Part shown: piece after piece, positions 1 through 6,476 of the stretch
Layout: each line of letters opens with the position of its first letter
Numbering within the stretch: the first letter of the stretch is position 1
Assembly (NCBI GenBank): GCA_964602995.1
Contig: CAZRTM010000166.1
Location: 1-6,718 of the forward strand
From: JAAYYY01 sp964602995
GTDB taxonomy: Bacteria > Chloroflexota > Anaerolineae > Promineifilales > Promineifilaceae
Length of the DNA: 6,718 nt
Reading direction: 5' to 3'
Program-made: the position numbers and the translations under genes
The notes under the pieces: generated by a model
The model's input: the letters and a program-made list of their open reading frames with translations, nothing else
Databases searched by the model: none
Told to the model about the DNA's origin: nothing

Positions 1-13
1 TCCAATCTCTGTA

Positions 14-20
14 CCCCTCC
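14..20 (-). promoter_or_regulatory. Possible ribosome binding site of the next operon gene (cut by window edge)
   Basis: Read on the minus strand, just after the stop of the oxidase fusion gene, there is GGAGGGG followed by an 8-nt gap and a TTG (positions 5-3). A TTG start fits the neighbouring coxB, which also uses TTG behind a strong Shine-Dalgarno. If real, a third gene of the cox operon begins here, within about 30 nt of the stop of the fusion gene. Only two codons would lie inside the window, so nothing can be said about the product. The match could be chance. Confidence 0.2.
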
Positions 21-32
21 GTGTCACGTCCT

Positions 33-2624
33 TCACGCCACATACGGATACACATACAAAATGCCAAACGTCACAATCCAATAGACAACCAGCGCATACC
101 AGAAGCGGGAGCTGTTTTCCACGGCCACGTGGTCTAGTTCCGTGTAGTAGCCCTGCCAGGCCCAGACCTGCACAAAGAGGTTCATCCCCAGAGCGACGAC
201 GAGCAGCAGCATCATGAAGCCGCCCAGCGCCCAGAAGATGGAGGCGTAGGCGTTGAGCTGCCAGTTGAATGGCAGGCGGGCGAATTCCCAGAGGGTGACC
301 CCCAGCCCGGCCGCGCCCAGCAGGAAGGCCAGCGCCAGGCCCAGGCGCAACCGGCCCAAATGACCGTTACGCACACTGCGAACGGCCCACCAGAGCACCG
401 CGCCGCCCAACACCACCAGCGCCGTTGCAATACCCGGCACCAGAACGTCAAGCTGCCCCACATTCTGCGGTGGCCAGATGGGGTTCTCCAGCCGGATGTA
501 GAAGTAGGAAAGGAGGAAAGTACCCAATGCGACACCCAGCAGCATGATCGTCAGCGCCATGCTCCAGCGAGCGACGATGTGGCTGCCATTCGGGCGCACC
601 GGTATGCCAAACTCCTCTTCAAACGACTTTTCTTCTTCCGTATAGGGTATCTTGTCGGGCCAGTGCCAACCGATGAGCGCGGCCACTACAATGGCCAGGC
701 CCAGGAATGTCAACCAATGCAGAGAGAATACCTCTGAGCCAAAGATGGTCACCAGACCAACAGCCGCCACCGGTGGCCAGATAGAGGGGCCTGAAACGCG
801 GAACACTTCCTGAGGCTGTCCTTCCAGGGCTGATGTGGTCACGGCGGCCCGCCAGCGCAACGGCCACCCGGTCAGCGCTTCGAGCATGCGCTCTGTGTTG
901 GTCGTGTCGCCAAGAATCTCATCCTCTTCGTAAAGCTCTTCTTGCTCCCACAGGGGATGGCGGCTACGCACAATGGGCAGGTGCGCAAAGCCAAAGTTCG
1001 GCGCTGGCGAAGTTGTGGACCATTCCAGCGTATCGGCGTTCCACGGATTATTACCGGCTTCTTTACCACGGCGCTTGCTATAGTTGAAGTTGATGATAAA
1101 GGCGAGCACGCCCAGCGCGATGATAAAGGCGCCAACGGTCGAAATCAGGTTAAAGGTATCCAGTTGTAACCCTTCCTGGTAGGTGTAGACCCGCCGGGGC
1201 ATGCCCAACATGCCTGCAATATGCATGGGGAAGAAGGCCACGTGGAAGCCAATGAAAAAGAGCCAGAAGTGCCACTTACCCAGCGTCTCATTCATCATGC
1301 GCCCGGTGAACTTCGGAGACCAATAGTAGATGCCGGCGAAGACGGGGAAGACAACGCCGCCAATCAGCACGTAGTGGAAATGGGCCACCACAAAGTAGGA
1401 GTCGTGTACCTGCCAGTCAAAGGGAATGGCTGAGACCATGATGCCCGTGATACCGCCCAGCACAAAGGTGATCAGGAAACCTATGATGAAGTAGAGAGGA
1501 ACCTTGAGAACAGGACGCCCCGTGAAAATCGTCGTTATCCAGGAAATCACTTGCACGCCGGCCGGGATGCCGATGACCATGCTGGCAGCGGCGAAGAACG
1601 TCATCGAGATTTGCGGCAGTCCCACGGTGAACATGTGGTGCACCCAGAGGCCGAAGCTAAGAAAACCGGTGGCGACGACGGCCATCGCCACCAGCGTAAA
1701 GCCGGAAAGCGAGCGGCGCGAGAAGACAGGCACAATCATAGAGACGACGCCGGCCGCGGGGATGAACTGGAGATACACTTCGGGATGGCCAAAAATCCAA
1801 AAGATGTGTTGCCAGAGCAAGGAACTGCCCCCGGCCTGTGGGTTAAAGAATTGGGTGCCCAGCCGCCGGTCCAGCTCCAGCAGCAGACTCCCGACAATCA
1901 GGGGCGTGAAAGCGAACAAAATGGAAAACGCCATCACCAGCATGGCCCAGGCATAAATCGGCATGCGGGCCAGAGACATACCCGGAGCGCGCATGCGCAG
2001 GATGGCGATCACAATTTCCACCCCGGCCGCAATCGCCGCCACTTCCGCCACACCAAGCGCCAGCAGCCAATAGTCCATGGCAATGCCCGGCGAATATCGG
2101 GGGCCACTGAGTGGGACGTAGGCAAACCAACCGGCATCGGGCACAGTTCCAACGATGAAGCTGGAATAAAACAGCAGACCGCCCAGCAAAAACGTCATCC
2201 AACTAAAGGCACCCAGGCGCGGAAAGGGCATTTCACGATTACCCAGAACCAGCGGTAGCAGCAGAATGGCGAACCCTTCCATCATAGGCACGGCGAAAAG
2301 GTACATCATCGTCGAGCCGTGCATGGTAAACAGCTCGTTGAAGCGCTGGGCAGACATGAAATTGTTCTCAGCTTCCACCAACTGCACCCGCATGAAGAGG
2401 GCAAGGATGCCGCCCAAAAGAAAGTAGAAGAAGGCCGTGTTCATAATGCGGCGGCCTATGACATCGTTCTGTAAAGCTCTGAACCAGCCAAAGATGCCAG
2501 GTGGGTCGGCCCAGATGCGCTCCAATTTCTGCTCGGTGCTTAACTGTTCCCAGGGAACATCAGTGTGTACATAACCTGGAACAGGTGGGGCTGGCTCAGT
2601 GATTCCGGGGGAATCTATCGTCAT
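33..2624 (-). CDS. ctaD: caa3-type cytochrome c oxidase, fused subunit I + subunit III (CtaD-CtaE)
   Basis: This is the catalytic core of a proton-pumping heme-copper oxidase that reduces O2 to water in the cytoplasmic membrane. Of 863 residues, about 55-515 form the twelve-helix subunit I. Visible ligands are His102 and His417 for heme a, His415 for heme a3, and His280, His329 and His330 for CuB, with Tyr284 as the cross-linked tyrosine. The GHPEVY motif carries Glu282, the D-channel glutamate of type A1 enzymes. The HDSYFVVAHFHYV segment keeps the His-Asp pair of the Mg site. A hydrophilic linker (about 516-610) leads to about seven more membrane helices (613-861) that match subunit III, including the SYFYIRLE..WPP segment. 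The same I/III fusion is known from Thermus thermophilus caa3. Two oddities: the usual GGGDP(V/I)L before helix VI reads AGGSSLL, and the conserved subunit III helix-III glutamate is not evident. The ATG start has GAGGAG 5 nt upstream. It lies 18 nt after coxB and is surely cotranscribed. Confidence 0.96.
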   Translation of the reverse strand: MTIDSPGITEPAPPVPGYVHTDVPWEQLSTEQKLERIWADPPGIFGWFRALQNDVIGRRIMNTAFFYFLLGGILALFMRVQLVEAENNFMSAQRFNELFTMHGSTMMYLFAVPMMEGFAILLLPLVLGNREMPFPRLGAFSWMTFLLGGLLFYSSFIVGTVPDAGWFAYVPLSGPRYSPGIAMDYWLLALGVAEVAAIAAGVEIVIAILRMRAPGMSLARMPIYAWAMLVMAFSILFAFTPLIVGSLLLELDRRLGTQFFNPQAGGSSLLWQHIFWIFGHPEVYLQFIPAAGVVSMIVPVFSRRSLSGFTLVAMAVVATGFLSFGLWVHHMFTVGLPQISMTFFAAASMVIGIPAGVQVISWITTIFTGRPVLKVPLYFIIGFLITFVLGGITGIMVSAIPFDWQVHDSYFVVAHFHYVLIGGVVFPVFAGIYYWSPKFTGRMMNETLGKWHFWLFFIGFHVAFFPMHIAGMLGMPRRVYTYQEGLQLDTFNLISTVGAFIIALGVLAFIINFNYSKRRGKEAGNNPWNADTLEWSTTSPAPNFGFAHLPIVRSRHPLWEQEELYEEDEILGDTTNTERMLEALTGWPLRWRAAVTTSALEGQPQEVFRVSGPSIWPPVAAVGLVTIFGSEVFSLHWLTFLGLAIVVAALIGWHWPDKIPYTEEEKSFEEEFGIPVRPNGSHIVARWSMALTIMLLGVALGTFLLSYFYIRLENPIWPPQNVGQLDVLVPGIATALVVLGGAVLWWAVRSVRNGHLGRLRLGLALAFLLGAAGLGVTLWEFARLPFNWQLNAYASIFWALGGFMMLLLVVALGMNLFVQVWAWQGYYTELDHVAVENSSRFWYALVVYWIVTFGILYVYPYVA

Positions 2625-2642
2625 GCTTTCTCCTCACCTGAC

Positions 2643-3668
2643 CTACTCCAACGACTGTAAGTAATCTAATAAGAGCTGTAACTCTTCGCCTGTGTAATCA
2701 GCCGGTGGCATTAGAACGCCTTCTTTGATGCCGTGCGGATCCATGATCCAGCCGCCGAGGTTGCCACGATTATTAGGTACAGTTCCCGCGCCCAGGGTGC
2801 GGCGGCTGGCCATATGCGTCAGGTCCGGCCCTAACTCGCCGGTGGCGTCCGTCCCTTCAATGGCGTGACAATTGATACAGTTGGAATCGAGGAAGATTTG
2901 ACGCCCTTGCGCCAGTTGCTCGTTAACCGGCTCCACAGCCGGTTGTTGCTGGCCTTCCACCCATTCCAGGAACTCTCCTTCTGCTTCTGCAATCACCACG
3001 AACAACATCCTGGCGTGCTGTAAGCCACAATACTCAGCGCACTCACCCCAATAAAAACCTGGTTCATCCGCCTGTAGCCAGAAGCTATTGGTCTGCTCAG
3101 GTATGGCGTCTAGCTTGCCATGCAGCTCTGGCACCCAGAAACTGTGGATAACGTCGTCGGAAAGAATGCGGAAGGAAACCGGCTGCCCCACCGGCAAGTG
3201 AATCTCGTTAGCTGTCGTAAACCCATACTCTGGATAGCGTACTTCCCACCACCACTGGTGCCCGACGACCTCCACCACCAGGTCCTCAGGAATCTCCGGT
3301 TCGCGCAGAGCGCTCTGGGTATAGACGGTAGCGCCAAAAATACCTACCAGAATCAGCGCAGGAATTACCGCGCCGCCCCAGAAGACGACATTAGAACCTT
3401 CTGTCGGCTCTGCTCTCTCTTCCAGATTTCCGCGGCGGCGGAACAGGGCAAGCAGCATATAGGCCATGACCACCAAATAGACCAACGAGCCCACGCCAAA
3501 CATAATCCACCACAATACGTTGATCTGGCGCGAGGCAGGCCCACTGGCCTGGAACATGGACGCTGAATTTTCAACACAACCGCTGAGGAATAGGAGTACA
3601 AGGAGGTGCGTATAAAGCCATAGCCACCGCCGTGGCTCCAGCCTGACTTTGTATGCCCTCTTGTCCAA
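2643..3668 (-). CDS. coxB: Cytochrome c oxidase subunit II with C-terminal cytochrome c domain (caa3 type, lipoprotein)
   Basis: This subunit accepts electrons through a covalently bound heme c and passes them via the binuclear CuA centre to subunit I. The 341-residue protein begins with a signal peptide ending in an LSGC lipobox (Cys31), so it is predicted to be lipid-anchored outside the membrane. Two membrane helices (about 51-76 and 94-118) form the hairpin of subunit II. The cupredoxin domain (about 128-236) carries the CuA ligands His175, Cys210, Glu212, Cys214, His218 and Met221 within GECAEYCGLQHARM. A fused cytochrome c domain (about 252-341) has the heme motif CINCH (264-268) and a likely axial Met320 in LMPP. 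It is the first gene of the operon, directly upstream of the I/III fusion. The start is TTG, chosen because a perfect AAGGAGG sits 6 nt before it and the signal peptide follows at once. The stop is TAG, which shows that UAG is a working stop codon in this genome. Confidence 0.96.
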   Translation of the reverse strand: MDKRAYKVRLEPRRWLWLYTHLLVLLFLSGCVENSASMFQASGPASRQINVLWWIMFGVGSLVYLVVMAYMLLALFRRRGNLEERAEPTEGSNVVFWGGAVIPALILVGIFGATVYTQSALREPEIPEDLVVEVVGHQWWWEVRYPEYGFTTANEIHLPVGQPVSFRILSDDVIHSFWVPELHGKLDAIPEQTNSFWLQADEPGFYWGECAEYCGLQHARMLFVVIAEAEGEFLEWVEGQQQPAVEPVNEQLAQGRQIFLDSNCINCHAIEGTDATGELGPDLTHMASRRTLGAGTVPNNRGNLGGWIMDPHGIKEGVLMPPADYTGEELQLLLDYLQSLE

Positions 3669-3674
3669 AAAACG

Positions 3675-3681
3675 CCTCCTT
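3675..3681 (-). promoter_or_regulatory. Ribosome binding site that sets the TTG start of coxB
   Basis: On the minus strand the sequence AAGGAGG lies 6 nt before the TTG at 3668. Without it the rare TTG start would be hard to accept, because no in-frame ATG or GTG precedes the signal peptide. Spacing and sequence are identical to those of the divergent toxin-like gene (AAGGAGG, 6 nt, GTG). Confidence 0.8.
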
Positions 3682-3821
3682 CACACTGATGGTGGCCAGG
3701 TGCGAAGCATAATCACCGCAAATTGTCTGGTTGCTCCAGGCTCCGATTTGTTACACCATAAATGGAAGCAAGGCGTAAATACATGTATCTTGGGTACAAT
3801 ATCAGGTATAAAGTGCTCTAA
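3682..3821. other. Divergent promoter region between cox operon and toxin-like locus
   Basis: These 140 bases lie between two divergent units and are visibly more AT-rich than the genes. They contain a perfect 10-bp palindrome ATACATGTAT (3779-3788) and two plus-strand -10-like hexamers, TACAAT (3795-3800) and TATAAA (3807-3812). Neither has a convincing -35 box at 16-18 bp. No clear sigma-70 promoter was found for coxB on the other strand either. Promoters for both directions are expected here from the gene layout, but the sequence alone does not fix them. Confidence 0.3.
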
Positions 3822-4049
3822 CCCCTCGAGCACGCTGATGATCAACGGTCAAAAAGCCAGCACGCCAAGCGGCCCATCTTCGCCGCTGTCCAATTGCGGC
3901 TCGGGACGGCCCTGCTGGATGTGCCGCAGGAAGACGAGTTCCATTTCCCTGCCCGTCGCCGGGAACAGATGTGGCCAACCTTTGCGGATGGGCTGAATTT
4001 GATATTGCGCTGCTCTCCGGTAGAGGTAGACTGTAGGTGGCCCGGATAG
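3822..4049 (+). pseudogene. Start-less coding-like fragment, possible remnant of a gene upstream of the toxin-like gene
   Basis: One plus-strand frame stays open from a TAA (3819-3821) to a TAG at 4047-4049, 75 codons. Codons 3852-4046 have the base pattern of a real gene in this GC range: by hand count, GC is about 66% at position 1, 46% at position 2 and 71% at position 3. The peptide looks protein-like, for example RPIFAAVQLRLGTALLDVP and ADGLNLILRCSPVEVD. There is no ATG, GTG or TTG with a Shine-Dalgarno near its beginning, so it cannot be expressed as it stands. Its stop is only 15 nt before the GTG of the toxin-like gene, the spacing of adjacent operon genes. I infer the 3' end of a cistron whose front was deleted. 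I do not recognise the family, and the fragment does not resemble Cry34. Chance remains possible. Confidence 0.3.
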
Positions 4050-4051
4050 GC

Positions 4052-4058
4052 AAGGAGG
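4052..4058 (+). promoter_or_regulatory. Ribosome binding site that sets the GTG start of the toxin-like gene
   Basis: AAGGAGG lies 6 nt before the GTG at 4065-4067. It is a full match to the anti-Shine-Dalgarno and fixes this start over internal ATGs such as the one at codon 67, which would remove half of the lectin domain. Confidence 0.8.
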
Positions 4059-4064
4059 CAGACA

Positions 4065-5186
4065 GTGTCCATACCATTCCCCGAAAAGTGCTGTACTTAC
4101 AACATCAGGGAAGAGACCGCCGATGAATATCTCAGCGTCGCCCCCGTTCCCCCGCCCTACATCATCCGTTGGACCGGAACCGGCGATTCCGGTCAACGGT
4201 GGATAGTGGTCCCTGAAGATGCTAATACTTGCCGCATTGTGAACTGCGCCAACGGCGAGTTCATGGCTATTGGTGATGACGGTTTCCTCGTGCGCTGGAC
4301 ACATCGCAACGAGCCTGCTCAACAATTCAGATTTGTCAATCACAATGCTGGCTGGTGGAACATTCAGTCCAGCGATGGTAAATACGTCACCGTTGTTCTC
4401 CCCTGGGGTCCCGGCGTTGCCAGGTTGAATACGCAGCCGCTCTTACGGAACGAAAGCGATAAGAAGTATCAGCGCTTTAGGCTCGTTCCTGTGGATGAAA
4501 AGCAGCCTCCCGCGGTCGAAAAAGGCCAATATGCCCCCGGAGCCATACCCGAAATTCCTCGCCTACAGCATTTCGGCCAGCATCCGCCCGAACGCTCCGA
4601 TGCCTACCTCATCGGCGAGACTGTTCTGCCTGCTACCCTTGTCGACGATCCCGGCCTGCCCGACATCGTCGTGCGCGTGCAGCGTAATCCTTATTATATC
4701 CTTCGCCGCCAGCAATACTGGGATCGCACCCAGTGTACGGGCGGCGATCCTTGCCTCTACGAACACGACGGTCACATGAGAAAGCGTTACGAGACTGAGA
4801 TCACCTATGGTTATTCACAAACCCAGGCCCAGACGATGGCCAGGACGGTGGGCATGAAGGTATCGGCTGAAGGCTAGGTCGTCTTCAACCCCACAGTCAG
4901 CAGCTCGCTCAGCACCACCATTCAGAATAATCTACAGATTCAGGAATCGACCGCGACCGAATACAAAGAATCGATCCGCGAGACGGCAACCCTTTACGTC
5001 CCAGCAGAGCGCTTCATCGTCTGCAATTGGGTTCTGGTCAACCAATATACCCTGCTCAATATGCAACGCGAAGAAATTGGCCGCTGGAACGCCATCCAAT
5101 ACGGTGTACTCGTTTCCGACGGCTATCCAAAACCCCTTGAGTTGAACACCTTGCCACCATCGCAATCTGGTGAGGAATTGCAATAG
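4065..5186 (+). pseudogene. Toxin_10 (Tpp: Cry35/BinA/BinB-like) protein with ricin-type beta-trefoil, interrupted by in-frame TAG
   Basis: Family members are insecticidal proteins with a sugar-binding beta-trefoil followed by an aerolysin-like pore-forming domain. Here residues 10-142 form the trefoil, with three Q-x-W/F repeats (Gln44-Arg-Trp46, Gln86-Gln-Phe88, Gln136-Arg-Phe138). Residues 180-220 match the Cry35 domain junction closely: LIGETVLPATLVDDP against LMGWTLVPCIMVNDP, and NPYYILRRQQYWDR against TPYYILKKYQYWQR (Cry35 recalled from memory). Codon 271 (4875-4877) is TAG. The same frame then runs 102 more codons to TAG at 5184-5186, through a Ser/Thr-rich strand region like the membrane-inserting hairpin and a C-terminal part that also aligns with Cry35 (QYGVLVSDGYP against TYNVTSYP). 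The full length of about 373 codons fits the family (Cry35 is about 385). The truncated 270-residue product would keep the lectin but lose most of the pore domain. There is no signal peptide, as in other members. Family identity is firm; pseudogene status depends on the TAG being real. Confidence 0.85.
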
Positions 5187-5211
5187 CCCCGCTCCTGACC
5201 TGACCGCTCTC

Positions 5212-5225
5212 ACTGGTTCGCCAGT
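5212..5225. terminator. Small UUCG hairpin between convergent genes, weak terminator candidate
   Basis: ACTGG-TTCG-CCAGT is a perfect 5-bp stem with a UUCG loop, in the 66-nt gap between the toxin-like gene and the lipoprotein gene. No U-tract follows on either strand, so intrinsic termination would be weak. It is the only obvious hairpin in this convergent gap. Confidence 0.25.
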
Positions 5226-5252
5226 AAAGACGTCCAGGACCGCATCAACGAC

Positions 5253-6260
5253 TCAAGGCGTGCCCGATGCCTCCAACGGCTGCGTGTCACCCGTAATCCA
5301 ATACGGGCCAGGGCAAAGGTCGCTGGGCAGATCCGGAATCTCCACCGTGGGCGCGTTCCCGCCGCCCATGCTCAAGTCCTGATCCACGCGCCCCACCACC
5401 TCGCCCGCGCCGTTCAGCACTTCCACTGTGTCTCCTTCCACGCGCAGCGAGAAATCATAAGGCCAAACTACCAGGATGGCCTCGTCGCCCGCTTCCAATC
5501 GCAAACAGCCATTCTCATCCAGCCGTAGCGTACCCTGAATCAGGGCATCCATGCCGACGCCGGTGGGAGCCTGCCTGGGCAGGTAAATCGTCTCTCCATC
5601 CGGCCCTGTCGCCGTCTCCGTGTCGGGGTATAGCGTCTCAGGCGGTTGCCCCAGTTCCATGGCGCGCACGGTTACCGTCTCGGGCAGCTCCACCCCCGCC
5701 GCCTCAAGCTCTTCACGCAGCAAATCAGGGTTCCCGATTTCCAGATAAACCTGATTCTCCTGCACGCTAATGCCGCTGTTGGCGCCGATCCCCAGCTCTT
5801 GCAACGTATTATGTGCCTCCTGCTGCGCCGCTTGCAACTGGGCCAGGGAGTACTGGTGCGTGCGTATCTCTACCAGGTCGGCATAGGGGAACGTCTCCAG
5901 ATAGGGCGCCATCGTCTGCTCCCCATTTTCAGTGAAAGCCACCACAATACGGAACGCCGGCTCGTGCTGCAGCCAAAGCCCGGCAAACGTCTCCGCCTCG
6001 TTCTCCATCAACGCCTCCTGCAGCCCTGATTCGCTCAACGCCTGTTGCGCATCCAGGCGGGCCAGGGCCTCCTCCAGCTCAATTCCCTCTGCCTCTGCAT
6101 AAGCCTGGGCCTCCTGCAGCAGCGGGTCATTGAGGTCCAATGTTGGTGACGGCTCGGGCGTCGGCTCCGGCGTACTTTCCGCCGCCCCCGGCTCGGCTCC
6201 CGGAGTGGAACAACCTGCCAACATGAAAAGCAAAACCACCAGCAAAGCAATCTTCTTCAT
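5253..6260 (-). CDS. Uncharacterised lipoprotein with protease-prodomain-like region
   Basis: I do not recognise a named family. The 335-residue product has a textbook lipoprotein signal (MKKIALLVVLLFMLAGC, Cys17), then a disordered Pro/Glu/Thr linker (about 18-45) that would hold the rest away from the membrane. Residues about 46-90 are acidic and helical. Residues about 91-200 show two alternating alpha/beta units (FAGLWLQHEPAFRIVVAFT, then a helix-rich stretch, then ISVQENQVYLEIGNPDLL). Their layout resembles the alpha-lytic protease propeptide, but no protease domain follows. Residues about 240-322 form a beta-rich domain with Cys252 and Cys316 and a run around VVWPYDF and VLNGAGEVVGRV, a pattern I associate with hypothetical surface proteins; this is inference. 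The start at 6260 is chosen over the in-frame ATG at 6305 because of its Shine-Dalgarno and the signal peptide. It is convergent with the toxin-like gene and appears monocistronic. Confidence 0.85.
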   Translation of the reverse strand: MKKIALLVVLLFMLAGCSTPGAEPGAAESTPEPTPEPSPTLDLNDPLLQEAQAYAEAEGIELEEALARLDAQQALSESGLQEALMENEAETFAGLWLQHEPAFRIVVAFTENGEQTMAPYLETFPYADLVEIRTHQYSLAQLQAAQQEAHNTLQELGIGANSGISVQENQVYLEIGNPDLLREELEAAGVELPETVTVRAMELGQPPETLYPDTETATGPDGETIYLPRQAPTGVGMDALIQGTLRLDENGCLRLEAGDEAILVVWPYDFSLRVEGDTVEVLNGAGEVVGRVDQDLSMGGGNAPTVEIPDLPSDLCPGPYWITGDTQPLEASGTP

Positions 6261-6265
6261 CACTT

Positions 6266-6275
6266 CTCCTCCTTT
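6266..6275 (-). promoter_or_regulatory. Ribosome binding site that sets the lipoprotein start
   Basis: Minus-strand AAAGGAGGAG, with its AAGGAGG core 7 nt before the ATG at 6260. The in-frame ATG 45 nt further upstream would put this site inside the gene and add 15 residues in front of a complete signal peptide, so it is rejected. Confidence 0.8.
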
Positions 6276-6362
6276 CAGCCGCTCACCAGGCATGGCGAAC
6301 AGCACAGCTACAAGCGCCTCTACTCTAAAGACGCCACTGGCAAAGGAAAAGTTCCCAACAAA

Positions 6363-6396
6363 AAACCGCCGGCCCCTTCACAGGAACCGGCGGTTT
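6363..6396 (-). terminator. Strong intrinsic terminator for minus-strand transcription from the right
   Basis: The arms AAACCGCCGG (6363-6372) and CCGGCGGTTT (6387-6396) pair perfectly over 10 bp around a 14-nt loop. Read on the minus strand the stem runs into six consecutive T, then GTT, the classic rho-independent form. On the plus strand the tail is TTTCATTTTG, weaker but possibly functional. It shields the lipoprotein gene from transcripts entering from the right edge, so something on the minus strand is, or was, transcribed toward this point. Confidence 0.85.
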
Positions 6397-6400
6397 CATT

Positions 6401-6428
6401 TTGACTGCAGAATTCTGCAGAATTCAAT
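6401..6428 (+). promoter_or_regulatory. Weak sigma-70-like promoter candidate
   Basis: TTGACT (6401-6406, five of six consensus bases) and TTCAAT (6423-6428, four of six) are 16 bp apart on the plus strand. They would start RNA near 6435, just ahead of the hairpin-rich region. The overlap with the palindromes at 6405-6434 would suit a repressible promoter, but the match is modest. Confidence 0.2.
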
Positions 6429-6434
6429 TCTGCA
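6405..6434. repeat. Overlapping palindromes built from CTGCAGAATT units
   Basis: A perfect 16-bp palindrome (6405-6420) is followed, with a 5-base overlap, by a second inverted repeat with 9-bp arms TGCAGAATT and AATTCTGCA around a single C (6416-6434). The block can also be read as two direct 10-mers CTGCAGAATT plus an inverted copy. It lies just outside the terminator and has no coding content. It could be an operator pair, a palindromic repeat element or a recombination site. Confidence 0.65.
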
Positions 6435-6445
6435 ACTAACGGCGG

Positions 6446-6465
6446 AAACATGTTGAAAACATGTT
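6446..6465. repeat. Two AAACATGTT copies 11 bp apart
   Basis: AAACATGTT occurs at 6446-6454 and 6457-6465. Each contains the 8-bp palindrome AACATGTT, and the 11-bp period places both on the same face of the helix, as in tandem operator half-sites. No regulator gene is in view. Confidence 0.5.
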
Positions 6466-6476
6466 AGGAGGCGAGT

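Noticed and set aside
1551..2258. 235-codon plus-strand open frame inside the oxidase fusion gene
   Set aside because: It is antisense to subunit I with its intact metal ligands. Its composition (many His, Arg, Gln) is typical of a frame shadow of a membrane protein gene.
3649..3996. 115-codon plus-strand frame crossing from coxB into the divergent region
   Set aside because: It starts inside coxB on the opposite strand with no ribosome binding site and ends without any recognisable feature. The neighbouring frame ending at 4049 has the better codon-position pattern.
3849..4343. 164-codon open frame on the minus strand across the toxin-like gene start
   Set aside because: It is antisense to the recognisable beta-trefoil, has no Shine-Dalgarno and shows no domain features. 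It is a shadow of the plus-strand gene.
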